Below, in pieces: positions 1-7,408 of a DNA stretch of 7,502 nt (within the stretch, counting starts at the first letter, position 1; each line of letters opens with the position of its first letter). The notes below the pieces were generated by a model that was given only the letters and a program-made list of their open reading frames with translations, was not told the DNA's origin and searched no databases. The stretch covers positions 1 to 7,502 of the forward strand of contig JAICHT010000172.1 of the NCBI GenBank assembly GCA_025924755.1. Direction: 5' to 3'. The translations under genes and the position numbers were made by a program. The stretch comes from Chitinophagaceae bacterium (lineage in GTDB: Bacteria > Bacteroidota > Bacteroidia > Chitinophagales > Chitinophagaceae).

Positions 1-33
1 ATGTATGGCGCAGTTCAACTACAAAATAAATAA
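1..33 (+). CDS. C-terminal end of probable HlyD/YbhG-type membrane-fusion protein (partial)
   Basis: Frame 1 is open from the window edge and reads MYGAVQLQNK before a TAA at 31-33, two bases before the start of the first ATPase gene. Periplasmic adaptor proteins of the YbhG type end in a similar GM-x-V-Q-hydrophobic strand, and an adaptor gene normally lies directly upstream of the ATPase in this operon type. That makes frame 1 the best reading. Only ten codons are visible. Frame 3 (stop at 27-29) and frame 2 (stop at 56-58, overlapping the next gene) are also open, so the reading frame and the family are inferences from context. If correct, this protein would bridge the inner-membrane permeases to an outer-membrane channel. 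Confidence 0.45.
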   Translation: MYGAVQLQNK

Positions 34-35
34 AC

Positions 36-953
36 ATGAGTGCTGTTGCCGTACATAATTTAGTGAAGCAGTATAAAACAAAAAAAGAAACAGTTGAGGC
101 TGTAAAAGGCGTTTCATTTGATGTGGCCAAAGGAGAATTGTTTGGTATAATTGGTCCGGATGGAGCAGGAAAAACGTCCCTCTTCCGAATGCTGACTACT
201 TTATTGCTACCCGATGGCGGCGATGCTACAGTTGATGGTTCTGATATTGTAAAAGACTTCAAAGCTATTCGTAGAAAAGTAGGCTATATGCCCGGGAAAT
301 TTTCGTTATACCAGGATCTGAGCGTGGAAGAAAACCTGCAATTCTTCGCTACCATTTTTAAAACGACCATCCAGCAAAACTATAACCTGATCAAAGATAT
401 TTATGTACAAATAGAGCCATTCAAAACTCGTAAAGCTGGCAACTTATCCGGGGGCATGAAGCAAAAACTGGCTTTGTGTTGTGCACTTATTCATAAACCC
501 GTTGTGCTTTTTTTAGATGAACCTACTACCGGCGTAGATGCTGTTTCGAGAAAAGAGTTTTGGGATATGCTTAAAAATCTGCAGCAACAAGGCATTACTA
601 TTATGGTTTCCACACCTTATATGGATGAAGCTTCTTTATGCAATAGGGTTGCTTTGCTGCAAAGTGGAAAAACATTATCAATTGGCACACCTGTAGAAAT
701 CATAAGTGCTTTTACCCATATGATCCTAGCTGTCAAATCCCAAAATATGTTTGGTTTGTTAAAAGATTTATCAGCTTCGAAAATGGTGGAGGACGTATAC
801 TCCTTTGGAGAATATCATCATGTTATTATGAAAGAGGGCTACAGCACAGAGGAGCTTCTGCAATATGTAACTGCCAAAGATCATTCGCAAATAGAAATGC
901 ATACTGTATCCCCAAGTATTGAAGATTGTTTCATGCAACTCATGAAAAAATAA
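36..953 (+). CDS. ABC transporter ATP-binding protein, YbhF N-terminal-half type (degenerate catalytic motifs)
   Basis: Cytoplasmic ATPase subunit (305 aa) of an ABC-2 exporter. Walker A is GPDGAGKT (residues 40-47), a spelling typical of the first half of YbhF. The signature LSGGMKQK is at 137-144, Walker B VVLFLDEP at 156-163 with the catalytic Glu162 present, and the D-loop GVDA at 166-169. Two key residues are missing. The Q-loop reads YMPGKF, with Gly87 where Gln is usual, and the switch region reads STPYMDEA, with Pro194 where His is usual. E. coli YbhF also lacks the His in its first half (a Ser there, from memory). Residues about 225-305 form the accessory C-terminal region ending SPSIEDCFMQLM, as in YbhF-like ATPases. 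The start lies 2 bp after the preceding stop, suggesting translational coupling, and no Shine-Dalgarno sequence is seen. It probably pairs with the next gene product as a heterodimer. The export substrate cannot be read from the sequence. Confidence 0.93.
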   Translation: MSAVAVHNLVKQYKTKKETVEAVKGVSFDVAKGELFGIIGPDGAGKTSLFRMLTTLLLPDGGDATVDGSDIVKDFKAIRRKVGYMPGKFSLYQDLSVEENLQFFATIFKTTIQQNYNLIKDIYVQIEPFKTRKAGNLSGGMKQKLALCCALIHKPVVLFLDEPTTGVDAVSRKEFWDMLKNLQQQGITIMVSTPYMDEASLCNRVALLQSGKTLSIGTPVEIISAFTHMILAVKSQNMFGLLKDLSASKMVEDVYSFGEYHHVIMKEGYSTEELLQYVTAKDHSQIEMHTVSPSIEDCFMQLMKK

Positions 954-955
954 AA

Positions 956-1702
956 ATGATTGAACAACCTATTATAAGTGCACACCAGCTGACCAAGCGT
1001 TTTGGCAATTTCACCGCTGTCAATGCTATTTCTTTTGAAGTGCAAAAGGGAGAGATATTCGGCTTTTTGGGTGCAAACGGCGCCGGCAAAACTACTGCTA
1101 TGCGAATGCTTTGCGGCCTTTCGATACCTACATCCGGAACGGCTACGGTTGCTGGCTTTGACGTGTACAAACAAACAGAAAAAATCAAAAAGAATATTGG
1201 CTACATGAGCCAGAAATTTTCGTTGTATGAAGATTTAACCGTTAAGGAGAATATTCGTTTTTATGCCGGCATTTATGGCAAAAGTGATGAGTTCATTAAA
1301 GAGAAAACAAACCGCTTATTGAAGCAGTTGCATTTGGAAAGTGAAGCTAATAAACTGGTTGGCTCTTTGCCTTTAGGGTGGAAGCAAAAACTGGCATTTT
1401 CCGCAGCTGTTTTTCATGAGCCGCAGATCGTGTTTCTGGATGAGCCTACCGGCGGTGTTGACCCCGTAACCCGCAGAGAATTCTGGAATATGATTTACGA
1501 AGCAGCCGCATCGGGTATTACTGTATTTGTAACGACGCACTATATGGATGAAGCGGAATATTGTAACAGGGTTACGATTATGGTAGATGGCAGGATTGAA
1601 GCATTGGATACGCCTTCAGCATTAAAGCAAACGTATCATGCCGCTACCATGAACGACGTGTTCCTGCATCTGGCAAGAAAAGCAAATAGAAATGGGGACT
1701 GA
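956..1702 (+). CDS. ABC transporter ATP-binding protein, YbhF C-terminal-half type (non-canonical signature)
   Basis: Second cytoplasmic ATPase subunit, 248 aa from the chosen ATG at 956. An in-frame ATG at 926 would overlap the upstream gene by 28 bases and add ten residues (MFHATHEKIK) that look like read-through of it. The 956 start sits 2 bp after the upstream stop, and the conserved strand IISAHQLTKRFG follows at residues 6-17. Walker A is GANGAGKT (39-46), the Q-loop YMSQKF has Gln86, Walker B is IVFLDEP (158-164), and the switch motif TTHYMDEA has His195. The signature is LPLGWKQK (138-145) instead of LSGGQ. The same LPLG spelling occurs in the second half of E. coli YbhF, so this is a family trait. 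The end TMNDVFLHL matches the YbhF C-terminal pattern. With the preceding subunit it corresponds to one fused YbhF chain of the efflux pump. Confidence 0.93.
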   Translation: MIEQPIISAHQLTKRFGNFTAVNAISFEVQKGEIFGFLGANGAGKTTAMRMLCGLSIPTSGTATVAGFDVYKQTEKIKKNIGYMSQKFSLYEDLTVKENIRFYAGIYGKSDEFIKEKTNRLLKQLHLESEANKLVGSLPLGWKQKLAFSAAVFHEPQIVFLDEPTGGVDPVTRREFWNMIYEAAASGITVFVTTHYMDEAEYCNRVTIMVDGRIEALDTPSALKQTYHAATMNDVFLHLARKANRNGD

Positions 1703-1825
1703 CTTTGTACGGGACAAGCCAAAGAATGAATAAAGAATTTAGAAATTAAGTGAGCAATGCAATGAATTGTGAAGATCTCAATACGTAGGAGGATTACCTA
1801 AATAATTTAAACTATTGGTTTCTAT
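1703..1825 (+). other. 123-bp intra-operon gap with an isolated AGGAGG
   Basis: This non-coding gap separates the ATPase pair from the permease pair in an otherwise tightly packed operon. It contains AGGAGG at 1787-1792, but 33 bases separate it from the permease ATG at 1826, too far for a normal ribosome-binding site. An in-frame TAA at 1808-1810 excludes an earlier ATG start for the permease. Only tiny reading frames exist here (for example ATG at 1726 with 7 codons, and ATG at 1762 with 8 codons whose stop touches the AGGAGG). A weak inverted repeat (ATTGTGA/TCTCAAT, one mismatch) spans 1766-1782. I found no clear Bacteroidota promoter of the TTTG / TAnnTTTG type. Confidence 0.35.
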
Positions 1826-2932
1826 ATGAAACAGTTTTTAGCATTCGTAAAAAAAGAATTTTTTCATATCTGGCGGGATAAGCAAACATTGCTCATATTA
1901 TTGGGTATGCCCATTGCGCTGATCATGATCTTTGGCTTTGCTTTAACCACGGAAGTAAAAAATTCGAAGTTGGCCGTACTAGATTTTTCAAAAGATGTAG
2001 CCACCCGTGAAATTATTACGGAACTGGATGCCAGCCGTTATTTTGATCTGGTAGGGGTTATTCATACCTATAAGGATATTGAAGACCTTTTTCATAAAGG
2101 AAAAGCAAAAATAATTATTGTATTCCCCCCTTCCTTCCAAAGCAACCTGCAGCATTTTAATACGGCACCTGTACAAATTATTGCCGATGCCTCCGACCCC
2201 AACGTTGCTACTACTTTAACCGGATATGCCATTACTATTATAATGGATTATCAAAAGCGACTGACACAAAACAAAAAGTTGCCTTACACCATCCAAACAC
2301 AATTACGAATGTTGTACAATCCGCAATTGAAAGGCACCTATAGTTTTGTACCCGGTGTGATATCCATGATCTTGATGCTGGTTTGCACAATGATGACGGC
2401 CATAACAGTTGTGCGGGAAAAAGAAACCGGCACTATGGAAGTGCTGTTGGTTTCGCCACTGCATCCTATAAAAGTGATATTGGCAAAGGCTGTACCTTAT
2501 TTACTCATCTCTGTAATCAACATCATTAGTATTTTGCTGCTCAGTATGTTTGTACTGGATGTGCCTCTCAGAGGTAGTTTGCTATTGTTGTTAAGTGAAA
2601 GCATTTTATTTACCGTCACCTGTTTATCGTTTGGTTTATTGATCTCCACCGTCACGGACTCGCAACAAATGGCGATGTTTATTTCTTTAACAGGATTGTT
2701 TTTACCCACCATTATGCTCAGTGGCTTTTTGTTTCCCATAGAAAACATGCCATTGGCATTACGGGTAATATCTAACATTGTTCCGGCAAGATGGTATTAC
2801 CAGATTGTTCGGGCAGTAATGATCAAAGGATTACCCTTAAGCACGGTATGGAAAGAAACGGCCATATTAAGTGGCATGACGGTAGTGCTGCTATTGGGAA
2901 GTTTGAAAAATTTTAAAATCCGGCTGGCATGA
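1826..2932 (+). CDS. ABC-2 family transporter permease (YbhS/YhhJ-like)
   Basis: Inner-membrane permease of 368 aa with the standard ABC-2 drug-exporter layout. A cytoplasmic N-terminus (KKEFFHIWRDKQ) leads into transmembrane helix 1 at about 21-41. A large periplasmic domain follows (about 42-172), with the alternating fold that starts KLAVLDFSKD. Five further helices lie at about 174-196, 222-243, 250-275, 281-303 and 345-361. Family marks are NPQLKGTYSFVPG (166-178) before helix 2 and the cytoplasmic coupling segment EKETGTMEVLLVSPL (198-212), which contacts the ATPases. The length is normal for the family. No upstream ATG is possible because of an in-frame stop at 1808-1810. Its stop overlaps the start of the next gene by ATGA, so the two permeases are probably made in equal amounts and act as a heterodimer with the two upstream ATPases. 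Confidence 0.93.
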   Translation: MKQFLAFVKKEFFHIWRDKQTLLILLGMPIALIMIFGFALTTEVKNSKLAVLDFSKDVATREIITELDASRYFDLVGVIHTYKDIEDLFHKGKAKIIIVFPPSFQSNLQHFNTAPVQIIADASDPNVATTLTGYAITIIMDYQKRLTQNKKLPYTIQTQLRMLYNPQLKGTYSFVPGVISMILMLVCTMMTAITVVREKETGTMEVLLVSPLHPIKVILAKAVPYLLISVINIISILLLSMFVLDVPLRGSLLLLLSESILFTVTCLSFGLLISTVTDSQQMAMFISLTGLFLPTIMLSGFLFPIENMPLALRVISNIVPARWYYQIVRAVMIKGLPLSTVWKETAILSGMTVVLLLGSLKNFKIRLA

Positions 2933-4050
2933 GAACGCTGAAGTTTTTACTACAGAAAGAGTTCAGGCAGATCTTCCGCGACCCCGCCATTTTGAGAGTG
3001 ATCTTTGTAGTGCCCATCCTGCAATTGTTGCTGCTGCCCTGGGCTGCAGATTATGAAGTGCGCAATATCAAACTGGCCATTGTAGATCATGACCATAGTG
3101 ACTATTCACGCCGCCTGACTTCTAAAGTAACAGCATCGGGTTATTTTCAATTAGACCAATATACCGACTCCTACAATACAGCATATAAAGAGATTGAAAA
3201 AGATAATGCCGATATTATAATAGTGATACCAGCCCATTTTGAAAATGACCTGGTACATGAGAGTGAGGCCACGGTGTTTTTTGCCATTAACGCCATCAAT
3301 GGCGTGAAAGCAGGTTTGGGTTCGTCTTATTTACAAAGCATTGTGCGGGACTTTAACAGCGAGGTGCGGGATGAATGGATACAAATACCCCGGTTTAGTC
3401 CTGATATAAATATTGATGTGCGTCCTAACAACTGGTACAATCCCCTCATGAACTATAAATTTTTTATGGTACCCGGCATATTGGTAATGCTGGTCACCAT
3501 CGTGGGTTCTTTTCTTACCTCTTTGAATATTGTAAAGGAAAAAGAGATCGGTACCATCGAACAAATTAATGTGACACCAGTAAAAAAGTATCACTTCATA
3601 TTAGGCAAGCTGATACCCTTTTGGATATTGGGCTTGCTGATATTAACGATCGGAATGTTCATAGCATGGCTGCTGTATGATATTGTTCCGGTTGGCAGCT
3701 TTTTTACAATATATGTTTTTGCAGCAGTTTATCTTTTAGCGGTATTAGGGTTCGGTTTGTTGATCTCTACTTTTTCCACGTCGCAGCAACAGGCCATGCT
3801 GGCCACTTTCTTTTTATTTATGGTATTCATTCTTTTAGGTGGCTTATATACTCCTATTGAAAGCATGCCGCTTTGGGCACAATGGTTTACAAGGTTCAAC
3901 CCTGTAACTTATTTTATTGAAGTAATGCGATTGGTGGTACTAAAGGGAAGCAGCCTTTCTGATATTTCTACCCATATTGGTATTGTATTTCTATTTGCGG
4001 TTATGGTAAATACCTGGGCTGTGTTTAGCTATCGGAAACGAAACGCTTAA
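2929..4050 (+). CDS. ABC-2 family transporter permease (YbhR-like)
   Basis: Second inner-membrane permease, 373 aa, paralogous to the preceding one and starting inside its stop codon (ATGA, 2929-2932). The N-terminal QKEFRQIFRDPA precedes helix 1 (about 22-39). A periplasmic domain occupies about 40-175 and ends in WYNP (169-172) and KFFMVPG (177-183), hallmarks of YbhR/YhhJ-type permeases. Helices 2-6 lie at about 180-200, 226-249, 258-281, 289-308 and 349-367, with the coupling segment EKEIGTIEQINVTP at 204-217. It should pair with the first permease to form the export pathway. It is the last gene of the operon visible here: its stop at 4048-4050 is 2 bases from the stop of a convergent esterase gene, so its transcript must end inside that gene or beyond. 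The substrate is unknown; relatives export drugs or other amphipathic compounds. Confidence 0.93.
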   Translation: MRTLKFLLQKEFRQIFRDPAILRVIFVVPILQLLLLPWAADYEVRNIKLAIVDHDHSDYSRRLTSKVTASGYFQLDQYTDSYNTAYKEIEKDNADIIIVIPAHFENDLVHESEATVFFAINAINGVKAGLGSSYLQSIVRDFNSEVRDEWIQIPRFSPDINIDVRPNNWYNPLMNYKFFMVPGILVMLVTIVGSFLTSLNIVKEKEIGTIEQINVTPVKKYHFILGKLIPFWILGLLILTIGMFIAWLLYDIVPVGSFFTIYVFAAVYLLAVLGFGLLISTFSTSQQQAMLATFFLFMVFILLGGLYTPIESMPLWAQWFTRFNPVTYFIEVMRLVVLKGSSLSDISTHIGIVFLFAVMVNTWAVFSYRKRNA

Positions 4051-4052
4051 AT

Positions 4053-5594
4053 TTATTTCCCTTTCAATTTACCATACATAAAATCCAAGGTGGCTGCATC
4101 GGGCAATGGCTCTGCTTCTTGCTTTACACCTAATATCATTATTTGTTTATCATTGGTAGTATAAGCTGGCCATTGCGGCAATCCCTTGCTGTTTGGATTA
4201 CCGGTAGCTATAAAGTTGGCCCAGTAAGAAGACATAGTAGTAGCCAACTCCTTATCAACCGGCTCCCACGGACGATTCACAAACTTTAAATTATCATATG
4301 CATATGGAACTTCGCCGGTATGAAACGCACCATACTTCACATAGGCACCGGTTGCAGGTACTTTGCGGGTAAACCGATATACATAAACCTTTTTGCCCTG
4401 GCTGCTTTCCATATTAGCCCAGGTATAATTTTGCACACCAAAAATCATATCACGAGAAAGCTTTAACTGCGAAGCAGTCGCTTCGGTATCGGTATCAGCA
4501 GGATAATATTTCAAAAAAGCAGTGGAATCTGAACCATATCGTTGTGCGGCCTGCTTGCGGAAATCAGATGCGTTTTTCGTAGGGCCAAATAGTAAACCTT
4601 CATCTTCGTTCCAGCCGGTAAGCAGCGTTACATCATTTTCTTTTTGTGTAGCAAATATATTGGCAATAGCATCCGGCAATACATAACCATCGGTAATGGG
4701 TCCCATGCCTTGCGCTTTTTTCAATAAAGAATCTGCCGGTATATTTCTTAGGGCTGCAATAGAAGAAGCGTTGAATGCTTCTGCTGTTTTTACACCGTTC
4801 TGTTCGGCCTGTTGTAAGGAAAGATAATCATTGGTAAAGTTGGCGCCGCTTTCTGCAATTGCTTTTGTAAATAATCCCTTAGCCAGGGGTGATGCTACCA
4901 AACAGTTTACACTCATAGCACCCGCCGATTGTCCGGCGATGGTTACGTTGGCGGCATCACCTCCAAAGCCTGCAATATTTTTCTGCACCCACTTCAGGGC
5001 TGCAATCTGGTCCATCAATCCATAATTACCTGATGCATTATTTCCGGATTCTTTAGTGAGTTCGGGATGTGCAAAAAAACCGAATATCCCTACCCGGTAG
5101 TTCATACTTACAAACACGATTCCTTTTTTCGCCATGGCTTCTCCGTCATAGATAGGAACGGCACTGCCGCCGCTTCCAAAACCACCACCATAGATCCATA
5201 CCAGTACCGGACGTTTTTCATTTACTGATTTTGCGCCGGTCCATACATTCAGATACAAACAATCTTCGCTAATAGGTGCTGCAGGAATCAGGAATTCTTC
5301 CGACCACATACTAAATGGTGCAGGCTTAGCCTGCATAGGACTGGGGCCAAAGGCTTCGCACTTTTTTACGCCGGTCCATGGCGCAACGGGTTGTGGCGCT
5401 TTCCAGCGCAAGTTGCCTACCGGTGGTGCTGCAAAAGGAATTCCTTTGAATATATGAATGCTTCCTTCTTTGCTTTGGCTGCCGGAAACAAGCCCTGCAT
5501 CCGTTTTTACGATACCAACCGGATCTGCCGGAGGCGTAAACGATGACACCAGTAAAAAACTTATGCAAATGGAAAGAAGCAAACGTAATGACAT
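4053..5594 (-). CDS. Exported type-B carboxylesterase (alpha/beta hydrolase), 513 aa
   Basis: Serine hydrolase of the carboxylesterase type B / para-nitrobenzyl esterase family, expected to cleave carboxylic esters outside the cytoplasm. A Sec signal peptide is visible (MSLRLLLSICISFLLVSSF, cleavage about 19-23), and the mature enzyme starts near PADPVGIVKTDAG. Family marks in order are the strand FKGIPFAAPPVG (49-60), EDCLYLNVW (110-118), oxyanion-hole GGGF (136-139) and nucleophile elbow GQSAGA with Ser223. The acid is Glu332 in GWNEDEG, and the catalytic His425 lies in FHTGEVPYAY. The triad is complete and the length is normal. Cys112 is conserved, but the usual partner position after FGP is SPMQ without Cys; Cys79 lies just upstream and may substitute. 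No Shine-Dalgarno sequence precedes the start. The gene follows a homologous esterase on the same strand, separated by 135 bp that hold a hairpin. The natural substrate cannot be inferred, and no secretion-system C-terminal tag is visible. Confidence 0.93.
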   Translation of the reverse strand: MSLRLLLSICISFLLVSSFTPPADPVGIVKTDAGLVSGSQSKEGSIHIFKGIPFAAPPVGNLRWKAPQPVAPWTGVKKCEAFGPSPMQAKPAPFSMWSEEFLIPAAPISEDCLYLNVWTGAKSVNEKRPVLVWIYGGGFGSGGSAVPIYDGEAMAKKGIVFVSMNYRVGIFGFFAHPELTKESGNNASGNYGLMDQIAALKWVQKNIAGFGGDAANVTIAGQSAGAMSVNCLVASPLAKGLFTKAIAESGANFTNDYLSLQQAEQNGVKTAEAFNASSIAALRNIPADSLLKKAQGMGPITDGYVLPDAIANIFATQKENDVTLLTGWNEDEGLLFGPTKNASDFRKQAAQRYGSDSTAFLKYYPADTDTEATASQLKLSRDMIFGVQNYTWANMESSQGKKVYVYRFTRKVPATGAYVKYGAFHTGEVPYAYDNLKFVNRPWEPVDKELATTMSSYWANFIATGNPNSKGLPQWPAYTTNDKQIMILGVKQEAEPLPDAATLDFMYGKLKGK

Positions 5595-5653
5595 AGTGAG
5601 TTATTTTAAAAGAACCGATTGGTAAACTGATAGGAGGCTATTAGATTAAAACG

Positions 5654-5695
5654 ATGGAGATATGAATAATTATTTTTAATTACTCATATCTCCAT
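5654..5695 (-). terminator. Long hairpin between the two esterase genes, probable terminator or attenuator
   Basis: A perfect 12-bp inverted repeat (ATGGAGATATGA at 5654-5665, TCATATCTCCAT at 5684-5695) encloses a second inner repeat, TAATTA (5667-5672 and 5677-5682), with a 4-base loop. The single internal mismatch (5666 against 5683) is A-C on plus-strand RNA but a U-G wobble on minus-strand RNA, giving a continuous 19-pair stem there. On the minus strand it is followed by CGTTTTAAT, a short U-tract, and it starts 34 bases after the stop of the upstream esterase. This fits a rho-independent terminator for the 541-aa esterase gene or an attenuator ahead of the 513-aa one. The stem is AT-rich and the U-run short, so a double-stranded operator role is also possible. 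Confidence 0.55.
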
Positions 5696-5729
5696 GATAC
5701 AAAAATAAATCAAAAGCGAGCCACTGGAT

Positions 5730-7355
5730 TTACTTTGCAGCGGCAGCTATACTTAATAATTCCTGGTCGGGATGGTTGCGTACCACGCTTTGATTATCGA
5801 ATATCATAGTAGCGCCATCAGCAGGTGTATAAGCCGGCCAGTGTGGTAATCCTTTAGCATTTGGATTGCCAGTTTTTGCGAAATTGATCCAGGCGCTGCT
5901 CATCTTATCTGCCAGTGCATAGGCTTCTTTTCCACCTCCTGTCATTTCTTCGCAACGGCTGATATTATCAAACACAAAAGCAAGCTCCATACAATGCATA
6001 GCTTTATAGATACCATCGTTTACAGGCGATTGCCAGGCAAATAAATACATATATACTGGTGCGGTACCGGAGGTGGCTTTTTGGTTGGCCTGCCGTATAG
6101 CACCTTGTCTGAACCGGAGGTCAATATCCGTATAGTTGGATGGTTGTGTGGTAGAATTGGGATATGCTTTTTTTACAGCGGCCATATAAGCATCCGATTT
6201 ATCGCCGTATTGTTTTTGCAACGTCTCTTTTACCTGTTCCATCGTCTGGTCTTTTTGTCCGGGCATGAACGGCGTAAATTCGTTTTTGGTGGTTCCTACC
6301 AGCAGCGGTATGTTTTTAGATAGTTCTACTGCCTGAGGATCGGTAACCTGGTATGGAAGAAACGTACCATCGTGAACCGGTCCCCAGCTTAAACCAAAAC
6401 CACCCACCGTTTTGCCTTCTGCTTTGAGGGCATCCGATACTTTACGGGTAGCTTCTTTACCGGCGGCGTTCAGGCGTTCATAAGAAATATGCTGAAGCGA
6501 ATCTACCTGCGAAGCCTGTAATCCCAAGGCATCCAGCAAGGCAGCAGCCACCCGCTTAGACACATCGCTTTCTGTAAAATCGGATACATAACTTCCGCTT
6601 TCAACAATCGCTTTATGAAACAATCCTTTTGCAGAAGGAGCACACATTAAAGTAGATACTTTGCCGCCACCACCGGATTGGCCAAAAATGGTTACATTAT
6701 CCGGATCGCCACCAAATGCAGCAATATTTTGCTTTACCCATTGCAAAGCCATTACAATATCCAGCATTCCTACATTGGCAGAGCTTTTGTATTTATCGCC
6801 ATATGCCGATAGATCTAAAAACCCTAATACGTTTAACCTGTGATTAATGGAAACCACTACCACATCACCCTTTTTGCTTAAGTTTTCGCCATCATAAGAT
6901 GGTAGTTCCACAGAAGAACCGGCAGCAAAACCGCCTCCGTGCAGCCATACCATCACCGGCCTTTTTTTGTTATCGTTTATCTTAGGCGTCCATATGTTCA
7001 GCGTCTGGCAGTGTTCATTGGTATATCCCCAATCGTGATGAAACGGAAATTCAAACTGGTCGTTTACAGTAACGGTAGGATCAGTTGGGCAAACAGGACC
7101 GTAAGTTAGGGAACTGCGAACCTCCTGCCAAGGCGTAGGCTTTGCCGGAGGCATAAACCGGTCGGCCTGTGCATATGGAATGCCTTTATATGTAAATACC
7201 GTATTATGAATATACCCTCTTACTTTGCCACTTTCTGTTTCGGCAACGGCTATATTTTTACCTGCCGTTACAGTACCGGTATTACCTTGACAAAAAGCCA
7301 ATACAGGTATAAATACCATTCCTAAAAGCAAGAGGCGTGACATACGTTCTTTCAT
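5730..7355 (-). CDS. Exported type-B carboxylesterase (alpha/beta hydrolase), 541 aa
   Basis: Second complete type-B carboxylesterase, homologous to its downstream neighbour but clearly diverged. The signal peptide is MKERMSRLLLLGMVFIPVLA, with cleavage expected near residues 20-24. The -1 residue before Cys22 is Phe, so this is not a good lipobox. Markers are FTYKGIPYAQ (54-63), EHCQTLNIW (114-122) in place of the usual EDCLxLNVW, oxyanion-hole HGGGF (139-143), nucleophile Ser227 in GQSGGG, acid Glu359 in GTTKNEF, and His454 in MHCMELAFVF. The triad is intact. Cys89 (GPVCP) and Cys116 are placed for the family's conserved disulfide. The C-terminal part shares NFAKTGNPNAKGLPHWPAYT (491-510) with the neighbour almost word for word. 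An in-frame ATG at 7343 (Met5) is an alternative start; the first ATG gives a better charged N-region. It lies 53 bp after the preceding partial gene, so co-transcription is likely. The substrate is unknown. Confidence 0.93.
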   Translation of the reverse strand: MKERMSRLLLLGMVFIPVLAFCQGNTGTVTAGKNIAVAETESGKVRGYIHNTVFTYKGIPYAQADRFMPPAKPTPWQEVRSSLTYGPVCPTDPTVTVNDQFEFPFHHDWGYTNEHCQTLNIWTPKINDNKKRPVMVWLHGGGFAAGSSVELPSYDGENLSKKGDVVVVSINHRLNVLGFLDLSAYGDKYKSSANVGMLDIVMALQWVKQNIAAFGGDPDNVTIFGQSGGGGKVSTLMCAPSAKGLFHKAIVESGSYVSDFTESDVSKRVAAALLDALGLQASQVDSLQHISYERLNAAGKEATRKVSDALKAEGKTVGGFGLSWGPVHDGTFLPYQVTDPQAVELSKNIPLLVGTTKNEFTPFMPGQKDQTMEQVKETLQKQYGDKSDAYMAAVKKAYPNSTTQPSNYTDIDLRFRQGAIRQANQKATSGTAPVYMYLFAWQSPVNDGIYKAMHCMELAFVFDNISRCEEMTGGGKEAYALADKMSSAWINFAKTGNPNAKGLPHWPAYTPADGATMIFDNQSVVRNHPDQELLSIAAAAK

Positions 7356-7408
7356 TCTTTTTATTTAAATCAGTTTATAATTTGTATGAATTCGATTTAT
7401 CTGCAACA

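Noticed and set aside
926..955. Earlier in-frame ATG for the second ATPase (adds MFHATHEKIK)
   Set aside because: It overlaps the end of the first ATPase gene by 28 bases. The added residues have no family match, while the ATG at 956 gives the usual length and the 2-bp spacing seen at the previous junction.
881..1188. Minus-strand open frames of 97 and 82 codons over the ATPase junction
   Set aside because: They lie antisense to two well-supported ATPase genes, have no recognisable domain and look like frame shadows. The same holds for the other short antisense frames over the permeases and esterases.
1704..1745. Possible Bacteroidota promoter (TTTG at 1704-1707 followed by a TA-rich box near 1731)
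   Set aside because: The downstream box does not match TAnnTTTG at a proper distance, and TTTG alone is too common in AT-rich DNA.
7343..7376. Lipoprotein signal in the 541-aa esterase (Cys22 after VLAF)
   Set aside because: A lipobox needs a small residue directly before the Cys, and here it is Phe. A normal signal peptidase I site is the simpler reading.
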